A program made the position numbers and the translations under genes. Under the pieces are notes generated by a model. The model did no database searches and was not told the DNA's origin. It saw nothing but the letters and a program-made list of their open reading frames with translations. Below, piece by piece: positions 35,818-43,034 of a stretch of DNA of 64,000 nt (position 1 is its first letter; each line of letters begins with the position of its first letter). This DNA comes from Bacteroidales bacterium UBA1192 (GTDB lineage Bacteria; Bacteroidota; Bacteroidia; Bacteroidales; Bacteroidaceae). The stretch covers positions 51,385-115,384 of the forward strand of contig DBYG01000044.1 in assembly GCA_002310175.1 (NCBI GenBank). Direction: 5' to 3'.

Positions 35818-37905
35818 CTACTCTATTATTTCCAACTGTCTGAGTAGAGCCTCAGGCTGTGGGTCATGTCCCCGGAACTCACGGTATAGTACAGCCGGAT
35901 CAACGCTCCCTCCCTGTTCAAGCAGGTGACGGAACTTTCCGGCTGTTTCCTTGTCGAAAATACCCTTCTCCTTGAAAAGGGAGAATCCGTCAGCGGCAAG
36001 CACTTCGGACCATTTGTATGAGTAGTAGCCAGCCGCATATCCACCACTGAAAATATGTGAGAATGAGGTGGATATGATGCAGTCATCGACAGGAGGCAGT
36101 ACATCCGTATTCTTCAGGGCATCCTTCTCGAAACGTATGACCGTCTCGCTTACCGGAGCGGTAAGCGTGTGCCATGACATATCGAGCACTCCAAACTGAA
36201 TCTGACGCATGTGATAGTATGCCGACATATAGTTCATGGAGGCTTTGATCTTGCTGATCATCTCGTCCGGTATGGGCTCGCCGGTCTTGTAATGACGCGC
36301 GAATGTGGTCAGATACTCCTTCTCGTAACCCCAGTTCTCCATTATCTGTGAAGGCAGTTCCACAAAGTCATGATCCACGTTGGTGCCGGTCTGTGAGGGA
36401 TAGCGGCCCTTGGCCATTATCCCGTGCAGTGAATGTCCGAATTCATGCAGCATAGTGGTGAACTCGTCATGGGTGAGTAGCGAGGGGCTGTCGGCCGTAG
36501 GCTTGGTGAAGTTCGTCACAAGACTTATGAATGGACGTTCTTCCACACCGTTCTCAATTTTCAGTCCACGGAATTCTGTCATCCAGGCTCCGCTGCGCTT
36601 GCTGGCGCGTGGGAAGAAATCGGCATAGAAGAGTGCCAGGTGTGAGCCATCGGCATCGGTCACCTTATATACCTTGACATCTGGGTGATAGACAGGTACG
36701 TCAATAGGTTTGAAGCTGATTCCGTACAGACGGTTGGCCAGACTGAAAATGGCATCGATGCAGTCCTCCAGACGGAAATATGGCTTCATCTCCTCTACGC
36801 TCAGGTCATATTTCTCCACTCGCAGTTTCTCTGCCCAGTAGCTGAAATCCCAAGGCATTATCCTGTCGCCTTCAAATCCCTTGCTTCTGGCATAACGGTT
36901 CAGATCCTCCAGCTCTTCTGTCGCTACCGGTTTAGCCGGTTCAGACAACTTGCCAATGAAATCCCATACCGCAGCGCCGTTCCTGACCATACGTTCCTCA
37001 GTCTGGTAGTCGGCAAAATCCTTATATCCCAAAAGGGCCGCTTTCCTGTATCGCAGGTCCACAATCTTCTTTATTGTCTCGCAGTTGTCCCATTCATCGC
37101 CGTAAGCGCGGGTGTTGTAAGCCTTGTAGTATTTCTCGCGAAGGTCTCTGCGGTCACTGTATTTCATGAATCCGCCGTAGCTTGGTGCAGACAGGTCGAA
37201 CAGCCATCCGTCAACACCCTTTTCCTTGGCGGCCAGGGCGGCCATCTCCCTTACAAAACCGGGAAGTCCGGCCAGTTCGGCCTCATCATGAAGGACCATG
37301 CTGAAGGCATTGGTGGAAGAGAGCTGGTTCTTCTGGAACTGCAGGGTGAGCAGGGAGAGCTCTTCCTCGATGGCGGCGTATGTCTTCTTGTCCTCCACGC
37401 TGAGGTTGGCTCCGCTGCGCTCGAATGATTTGTATGTGTCAGTCAGAAGTTTTAACTGAGCTGGGTCCAGATTAAGTGAACCCCTCTGTTCATATACCTT
37501 CCTGACTCGTTCAAACAGCTTTTCATTAAGGCTGACGTACATGGAGTATTCGGTCATCATGGGCGATATCTCTTCAGCTATCTGCTGGAGGGTGTCGTTG
37601 GCATCGGCCTCAAGCAGATTGTAAAATATGCCGCTAACCTTATTAACCGCACTTCCTGCATAGTCCAGAGCCTCAATGGTGTTACTGAACGAAGGTTCTT
37701 CGCGGTTGTTTACTATGGCGTCTATTTCGGCCTTTCCTTCCTTTACTGCCTGTTTGAACGCCGGGATGTAATGTTCTTCGGAGATCTTGTCAAATTGCGG
37801 TGCCCCGTAAGGTAGCGGGGACGGGGTGAGTAATGGATTGTTCTGCATAGTGCACGCTGTCAACAGCGTCATGACTGACGCTATACAAATGAATAATTTT
37901 TTCAT
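35818..37905 (-). CDS. dcp: M3 family peptidyl-dipeptidase lipoprotein (Dcp-like)
   Basis: This zinc metallopeptidase cleaves dipeptides from peptide C-termini. The start at 37905 gives a lipoprotein signal ending in LLTAC; the upstream in-frame ATG at 37932 lies in the promoter. The 695-residue protein has the M3 helical fold and the zinc site HEFGH (H487, E488, H491), with GTNVDHDFVELPSQIMENW after it. Being a lipoprotein, it probably works in the periplasm, unlike the cytoplasmic E. coli enzyme. Confidence 0.92.
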   Translation of the reverse strand: MKKLFICIASVMTLLTACTMQNNPLLTPSPLPYGAPQFDKISEEHYIPAFKQAVKEGKAEIDAIVNNREEPSFSNTIEALDYAGSAVNKVSGIFYNLLEADANDTLQQIAEEISPMMTEYSMYVSLNEKLFERVRKVYEQRGSLNLDPAQLKLLTDTYKSFERSGANLSVEDKKTYAAIEEELSLLTLQFQKNQLSSTNAFSMVLHDEAELAGLPGFVREMAALAAKEKGVDGWLFDLSAPSYGGFMKYSDRRDLREKYYKAYNTRAYGDEWDNCETIKKIVDLRYRKAALLGYKDFADYQTEERMVRNGAAVWDFIGKLSEPAKPVATEELEDLNRYARSKGFEGDRIMPWDFSYWAEKLRVEKYDLSVEEMKPYFRLEDCIDAIFSLANRLYGISFKPIDVPVYHPDVKVYKVTDADGSHLALFYADFFPRASKRSGAWMTEFRGLKIENGVEERPFISLVTNFTKPTADSPSLLTHDEFTTMLHEFGHSLHGIMAKGRYPSQTGTNVDHDFVELPSQIMENWGYEKEYLTTFARHYKTGEPIPDEMISKIKASMNYMSAYYHMRQIQFGVLDMSWHTLTAPVSETVIRFEKDALKNTDVLPPVDDCIISTSFSHIFSGGYAAGYYSYKWSEVLAADGFSLFKEKGIFDKETAGKFRHLLEQGGSVDPAVLYREFRGHDPQPEALLRQLEIIE

Positions 37906-37925
37906 TAATATAAAGGTGTATTGTT

Positions 37926-37956
37926 TTTGCAAATTTACAAAAACATACTATCTTTA
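37926..37956. promoter_or_regulatory. Overlapping divergent promoters (M3 peptidase and beta-helix protein)
   Basis: Minus strand: TAAATTTG at 37930-37937, 25 nt before ATG 37905. Plus strand: TTTG at 37926-37929, 19 nt, then TATCTTTA at 37949-37956 (one mismatch to TAnnTTTG), 21 nt before ATG 37978. The two overlap, so the genes may compete for polymerase. Confidence 0.5.
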
Positions 37957-37977
37957 CCGCAATTATTATGTAATCAA

Positions 37978-39258
37978 ATGAGAGTTCGCGTCATATTATC
38001 TTTGCTGACAGTTGTTTTCTGCCTACCATCAGCGCGGGCTCAGGATATCAGTTACAATGCCGTTTACCGGGTTGACGGAGAGACTTCCCCGGGAGAGACA
38101 TACCGTTCACACGTAAACATTGAATCCATGGATATGGACGAGAGTGCTGTCCTGGCTGAGAAAAAAGCCAAGCTCATTCTAACTTCCGTCCGTGTGAACA
38201 AGACCGGAGGCGTATTGTCATTGGCGCAGCTTCGTGATCAGTATGGGGTGAATTCGGCTGTGCTCGCTACAGACGGAAGCAATGTCCTTATGGAAAACCC
38301 TACGGTAAATGTCCACGTTTCAATGTCCGATGCTGTAACCTCACAAGGTCCCGGAACATCAGTAATTGTCAAAGGAGGCCAGATCAATATCACCCGTGAC
38401 ATGTCAAGCGGCCTAAAGGCGATGAAGGGTGGATTGCTGACAGCCGAGAAAGTAACTGTCTCCACACTGGGAAACCACAGTCCCGCTGTCTCTGCAATCT
38501 TACCTGGCAGCAGGGTCGTAGTTAGCGGGTTGAAGGGCAGCACCAATGGAGTCAGTTCACCTCTTTTCCATGCGTCGGGTGAGCTCTCCGCTTCAGGATG
38601 CCTCATGGAATCCGGAGCATCCCAGATTTCCACTGTGGAGGGCATTGGCAGTCTCTCTTTGGAGAATTGTGAATTCGGGGGAGCCAACTACTGCGGATTC
38701 CTGGTGTATTCATCGGAAGCAAGGAGTGGTCAGGCAGAGTCAGGTATCGCTCTTACGGGATGTAAGATCACAATCAAAGGCGGTCCTTTCATTTACGCCA
38801 CAAACACGGATGTACATGTCCGTATGGAAAAGAATACCATTTCCAACAGCTCCCGGATACTTTTGTGTGCCCAGAAAGATGACTGGGGAAAAGAAGGTGA
38901 GAACGGAGCCAGGGTGACAATTGATGCCGTAAAACAGAAACTGGATGGTGACATTCTGATTGACGGTATAAGTGCAGTAAGGATAAACCTCGGTAAGGGA
39001 AGCCTGTTGAACGGCTCTGTCAATCCGGAGGCTAATCCTGGTGCCGAGGCCCGGCTTTTTATCTCAAAGGGCGCCTCATGGAATCCTAAAGATAACTCGT
39101 ATATCACATCGGTTGAGTTTGAAGAACCGGTCGAAAAAGGTGTAAAGCGTATAAAGAGCAGGAATGATATTGTCTATGATTCCGGTGATCCGGCCAACAG
39201 CAAGCTTGAGGGCAAGCAATACAAACTGGGCGGAGGCGGTTTGCTCAGACCAATGTAA
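37978..39258 (+). CDS. Exported beta-helix-like protein of unknown function
   Basis: This 426-residue protein begins at ATG 37978 with a signal peptide ending ARA-QD. The body (about 50-390) is a run of short beta strands with Gly and Asn turns, e.g. NCEFGGANYCGFLVYSS and TGCKITIKGGPFIYATNT, typical of a right-handed parallel beta-helix (pectin-lyase-like) fold. No catalytic residues can be assigned, so it could be a glycan-binding or adhesin-like protein. The C11 peptidase gene follows 14 nt later and is probably co-transcribed. Function unknown. Confidence 0.6.
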   Translation: MRVRVILSLLTVVFCLPSARAQDISYNAVYRVDGETSPGETYRSHVNIESMDMDESAVLAEKKAKLILTSVRVNKTGGVLSLAQLRDQYGVNSAVLATDGSNVLMENPTVNVHVSMSDAVTSQGPGTSVIVKGGQINITRDMSSGLKAMKGGLLTAEKVTVSTLGNHSPAVSAILPGSRVVVSGLKGSTNGVSSPLFHASGELSASGCLMESGASQISTVEGIGSLSLENCEFGGANYCGFLVYSSEARSGQAESGIALTGCKITIKGGPFIYATNTDVHVRMEKNTISNSSRILLCAQKDDWGKEGENGARVTIDAVKQKLDGDILIDGISAVRINLGKGSLLNGSVNPEANPGAEARLFISKGASWNPKDNSYITSVEFEEPVEKGVKRIKSRNDIVYDSGDPANSKLEGKQYKLGGGGLLRPM

Positions 39259-39272
39259 GTTGATTATTCAGA

Positions 39273-40559
39273 ATGGAAAAAAAGTATAATTTGCCTGTCA
39301 GGGCACTGAATGGTGTCATTTTACCTGTTATTATTGTAATGTCGTTGTTTGTTTCCTGTTTTTGGGAACATCACCATCATACCCAGGAAGAATCCAGAAC
39401 CGTTCTTATCTATATGGCAGCCGACAACAACCTTTCCAGGTTCGTCAACATGAATATCAGCCAGATGAGATATGTGGCCAGATCATTTCCCGAAAACTCC
39501 AATCTTATCGTGTATGTGGATAAACAGGAGATTCCGCCCATGTTACTGCATGTAACCTATAACTCCATTGATACCGTCAGTGTATATAAGGAGTTGAATT
39601 CAGCTGATCCTTCCACTCTCAGAATGGTTATAGACGAGGTCAAGACCCGTTGGGAGGCCGAAAATTACGGACTGGTGCTGTGGTCGCATGGGATGGGATG
39701 GGTTCCTACTTCACAGCTGCATAATGTGGCCAGCGTCATGGGGTATGCCCCGTCACGTGATTCAGGGAGGGACAAAATGCCTCTGTATGAGAAACATCCG
39801 GAAGTAAGGGATATGTTCGCACCTGAAACCAAGGGTTTTGGTTATGAAAGGTATCCTGATCAGGATTCCCCATACTCAAGCATGGATGTTAAAGAGTTGA
39901 CTGATGCCATTCCGGATGACCTTTTCGAGTTTATCATTTTCGACACTTGTTATATGGGATGCGTGGAGCTTGCTTACGCCTTTAGGAACAAGGCCGATTG
40001 GTTTGTCTCTTCATCCTGTGAGATACTTGGTCAGGGATTCCCGTACCATGAACTTACCGTAGATATAATGAAGGCCGACATGTTGTCCGTCTGCAGGAAA
40101 TATTTCGAGCATTATGACAGTGAAATAGGATTTGACCGCCTGGGAACCATATCGCTTGTGGATTGCAGTGTCCTGGATGAACTGGCAGACTGTTTCAGTA
40201 AGATAGTTACGCAGATAGATGACTATTCATCGCTTGAGGAGGACTCCATCCAGTATCTGGACCGTTTCTGGCCAAGTCATGTATTCTTTGATATGGTTGA
40301 CCTGGTGGAACATGTCTGCACTGACAGGGAACTGCTTGATGAATTCAGAATATTGACAAAGAAATGTATCCCATATTCCGCAAGTACGCCATATATTTTT
40401 GAGGGAGAACTGTATGAGATACCTATAGAAAAGTTTTGCGGTCTGAGCATGTATTATCCGTTCGGGAATAATGAGGACCTGAAGAGCGAGTACCGCAAGC
40501 TGGAATGGAGTACAAGAACCGGTTATACAGATTATGTTCAAATCATACGAGGAGATTAA
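39273..40559 (+). CDS. Clostripain-family (C11) cysteine peptidase lipoprotein
   Basis: This 428-residue protein has a lipoprotein signal (LFVSC, C29) and the C11 catalytic pair: H139 in LWSHGMGW and C226 in FDTCYMG. Known family members cut after arginine or lysine and often self-process; some act on gut mucosa or bacterial surface proteins. A natural HHHH run follows the lipidation site. Its last 26 nt overlap the start of the HcyBio gene in another frame, an unusual junction between functionally unrelated genes. Confidence 0.85.
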   Translation: MEKKYNLPVRALNGVILPVIIVMSLFVSCFWEHHHHTQEESRTVLIYMAADNNLSRFVNMNISQMRYVARSFPENSNLIVYVDKQEIPPMLLHVTYNSIDTVSVYKELNSADPSTLRMVIDEVKTRWEAENYGLVLWSHGMGWVPTSQLHNVASVMGYAPSRDSGRDKMPLYEKHPEVRDMFAPETKGFGYERYPDQDSPYSSMDVKELTDAIPDDLFEFIIFDTCYMGCVELAYAFRNKADWFVSSSCEILGQGFPYHELTVDIMKADMLSVCRKYFEHYDSEIGFDRLGTISLVDCSVLDELADCFSKIVTQIDDYSSLEEDSIQYLDRFWPSHVFFDMVDLVEHVCTDRELLDEFRILTKKCIPYSASTPYIFEGELYEIPIEKFCGLSMYYPFGNNEDLKSEYRKLEWSTRTGYTDYVQIIRGD

Positions 40560-41679
40560 CGAAAAGATCCGTAAAGGCAAGGCTGTCGTCCTGACGGCCG
40601 AAGAGGTGTCCGGTATGGCCCGGACCATGAAACCCAAAGAGATTCTTGAGAAAGTAGATGTAGTGACGACAGCCACGTTCGGGGCCATGTGTTCCAGCGG
40701 AGCCTTCCTGAATTTCGGACACGCAGATCCACCCATCCGGATGGAGAGGATTGAGATCAACGGAGTGCCTGTAAGCGGAGGTCTGGCTGCCGTAGATACG
40801 TTTATAGGTGCTACTGACTGCAATCCGCAGAACCCCACATACGGCGGAGCACACATAATCCAGGAGCTGATTGAAGGCCGGGAACTCACCCTTGAGGCTT
40901 GGGGCAAGGGTACTGACTGCTATCCACGCAAGCACATAAAGACCCGGATAAGCCTTAAGACCATTAATGAGGCTATCCTTATGAATCCCCGTAACGCATA
41001 TCAGAACTATAATGTGGCGGTAAACACTACGGACCGCACACTATACACCTATATGGGCACCCTGCTGCCTCACATGAAGAATGCCTCATACAGTTCAGCA
41101 GGTGAGCTCTCACCGCTGCTGAATGACCCTGAGTGCCGTACCATCGGTCTGGGAACCCGCATCTTCCTTTGCGGTACCCAGGGTTATGTGGTATGGAACG
41201 GCACCCAGTTCAACTGTTCCAAGCCGCTCAATGAATACGGTGTTCCCATGGGTAATGCCCGCACACTCGCGCTTATGGGTGAGATGCGTGAAATGTCGTC
41301 AGAGTTCCTGCGTGGAGCCTATTTTGAGAAATATGGTGTGACTATGTATGTGGGTGTGGGTGTCCCCATACCTCTGCTTGATGAGGACCTGGCTCACAGA
41401 GTCAGTATCAGGAACAGCCAGATAGATACCTTCATTGAGGATTACGGCTGCAAGGGTGAACTTATAGGCAAGGTCAACTACGAGCAGCTGCGTTCCGGTG
41501 AGATAGAGTTCATGGGCAAGAGGATACATACCGCTCCGCTGTCAAGCCTGTTCAAGGCACGTCAGATTGCTGCTATCCTTAAGGACTGGATTATGAAAGG
41601 ACAGTTCGAGCTGACAGCTCCGGTACGTCCCATGCCTAAAGGAACATCACTCCGGGGCCTTAAGGAGATTAATCAGTAA
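40534..41679 (+). CDS. Homocysteine biosynthesis protein (HcyBio, DUF39)
   Basis: In Methanosarcina acetivorans this family, with a NIL-ferredoxin, makes homocysteine directly from aspartate semialdehyde and sulfide. The 381-residue protein keeps the two cysteines I recall as essential there (C53 in TFGAMCSSG and C129 in GKGTDCYP). GHADPPIRM and NAYQNYNVAVNTT are other conserved blocks. It is followed 11 nt later by the NIL-ferredoxin and then UPF0280, the same trio seen in methanogens and sulfate reducers. In this organism it may replace the homoserine-activation route to methionine; not demonstrated by the sequence. Confidence 0.88.
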   Translation: MFKSYEEINEKIRKGKAVVLTAEEVSGMARTMKPKEILEKVDVVTTATFGAMCSSGAFLNFGHADPPIRMERIEINGVPVSGGLAAVDTFIGATDCNPQNPTYGGAHIIQELIEGRELTLEAWGKGTDCYPRKHIKTRISLKTINEAILMNPRNAYQNYNVAVNTTDRTLYTYMGTLLPHMKNASYSSAGELSPLLNDPECRTIGLGTRIFLCGTQGYVVWNGTQFNCSKPLNEYGVPMGNARTLALMGEMREMSSEFLRGAYFEKYGVTMYVGVGVPIPLLDEDLAHRVSIRNSQIDTFIEDYGCKGELIGKVNYEQLRSGEIEFMGKRIHTAPLSSLFKARQIAAILKDWIMKGQFELTAPVRPMPKGTSLRGLKEINQ

Positions 41680-41690
41680 ATCATAAGGTC

Positions 41691-42101
41691 ATGACAAAGA
41701 AAATAGTCGTATCATTTCCCGATGGCGAGGCAAGCCGCCCGCTTATCTATGAGCTGATTAAGAAATATGACATCATGGTCAGCATCATCAAGGCCGACAT
41801 TGACGGAGGACGTCGCGGCAAGCTGGTGCTTGAACTTGACTCTGACTCGGACCATATAGCTCAGGCCATTGATTTCATGGTTAAGAGCGGAGTGGATGTC
41901 AGTCCGCTTGAGACCAAGATCAGTTTTGACAATACCAGATGCATAAGTTGCGGGGCATGTACCTCAGCCTGTCCGTCAGGGGCTCTCTCCATAAGCGGAC
42001 CGGATTGGAAACTCAGTTTCCAGCCTGATAAGTGTGTGGTCTGCAAACTCTGTATCACATCATGCCCGCTGAAACTCTTTAAGATTGAATTCGCTGACTG
42101 A
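41691..42101 (+). CDS. NIL domain / two [4Fe-4S] ferredoxin protein
   Basis: This 136-residue protein has an N-terminal NIL domain (about 3-78) of the kind fused to methionine transporters, then two ferredoxin motifs: CISCGACTSACP and CVVCKLCITSCP. In methanogens the homologue is the partner of the DUF39 protein and is thought to supply electrons or handle sulfur in making homocysteine. The NIL domain may sense methionine. It lies between HcyBio and UPF0280 with gaps of 11 and 6 nt, so all three are one transcription unit. Confidence 0.9.
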   Translation: MTKKIVVSFPDGEASRPLIYELIKKYDIMVSIIKADIDGGRRGKLVLELDSDSDHIAQAIDFMVKSGVDVSPLETKISFDNTRCISCGACTSACPSGALSISGPDWKLSFQPDKCVVCKLCITSCPLKLFKIEFAD

Positions 42102-42107
42102 ATCATA

Positions 42108-42866
42108 ATGGAATATAAGGAGCGCAGTTACCGCAGCCGTTTTTCGGATAATGGCCGACGCTGGTTCTGTGTCAGGTTCCTGGAATCGGATTTATGGATA
42201 GGAGTCGATAACGGCTCCTATCATACATCTATGGAGCAGGAGGCTTACACCGCTCTTGTGGAACTGCGCCGTTCCATGGATGCCTATCTGATTTCAGACC
42301 CTTCTTATAAAAGCGCGCTTGTCCCTTATGATGCAGGCGTTGAGGCTCCTTCCATACTCAAGTATATGTCCAGGGTCAGCCACAAGACCGGAATAGGACC
42401 TATGAGCGCCGTTGCAGGTGCTGTCGCCCTTTATATGGCGGATTACATCATGGAACGTTTCACGGCGGCTGAAGTGATTGTGGAAAACGGAGGTGACATA
42501 TACGCTACCGTGAGGGAGGATATGGATATAGCGGTCTTTGCCGGAGGGTCCCCGCTTTCGGAAAGGGTGGGGCTGCACATCCCCTCATCGGCATTCCCTC
42601 TTGGGATATGCACCTCCAGCGGAACTGTAGGACCGTCGCTCAGCCTTGGCTGTGCTGATGCCGTCATGATTGTGTGCCGGGATGTCCTGCTGGCTGACAG
42701 TTACGCTACCGCTATGGCTAACCGTATCCGTACTACCGATGACCTTAAGCCGGTAATAGACTACATCCGTACCGTACCTGATATCCTTGGTGCCCTTGCT
42801 GTCAAGGATGACCGCATGGCGGTATGCGGGCAGTTTGAGTTGAGATTATTCAGAAATCTGTTCTGA
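42108..42866 (+). CDS. UPF0280 (ApbE-like) family protein
   Basis: This 252-residue protein belongs to UPF0280, distantly related to the flavin transferase ApbE. The family motif MSAVAGAVA and the VIVENGGDIYA segment are clear, along with SSGTVGPSL and ADAVMIV. In genomes it tracks with DUF39 and the NIL-ferredoxin, and the methanogen homologue has been linked to homocysteine and sulfide metabolism. The exact reaction is unknown. It has no signal peptide, so it is cytoplasmic, unlike classical ApbE. Confidence 0.85.
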   Translation: MEYKERSYRSRFSDNGRRWFCVRFLESDLWIGVDNGSYHTSMEQEAYTALVELRRSMDAYLISDPSYKSALVPYDAGVEAPSILKYMSRVSHKTGIGPMSAVAGAVALYMADYIMERFTAAEVIVENGGDIYATVREDMDIAVFAGGSPLSERVGLHIPSSAFPLGICTSSGTVGPSLSLGCADAVMIVCRDVLLADSYATAMANRIRTTDDLKPVIDYIRTVPDILGALAVKDDRMAVCGQFELRLFRNLF

Positions 42867-42992
42867 AGTGATGTATGAGATGTGGAGGATAGATATGCTG
42901 ACTGTAAACTCTGTCATGGAAAAATGTGGATACTCTCTTACGGACTGTTCTCTTTTCACATCTCCTTTTTTTACATATCGGTTTATTTTATG

Positions 42993-43000
42993 TAAGTTTG
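42993..43000 (+). promoter_or_regulatory. -7 element for the GH115 gene
   Basis: TAAGTTTG, a full TAnnTTTG match, 34 nt before ATG 43035; TTTA stands at the -33 position 19 nt upstream. Confidence 0.5.
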
Positions 43001-43034
43001 CAGTTGAGACTAACAATTCTACCAAATAAAAGTT

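Noticed and set aside
36685..37428. 247-codon plus-strand open frame
   Set aside because: Antisense to the M3 peptidase gene, no recognisable protein pattern.
39387..39398. HHHH-coding stretch (resembles an engineered tag)
   Set aside because: It follows the lipidation site in an otherwise natural gene; there are no vector sequences nearby.
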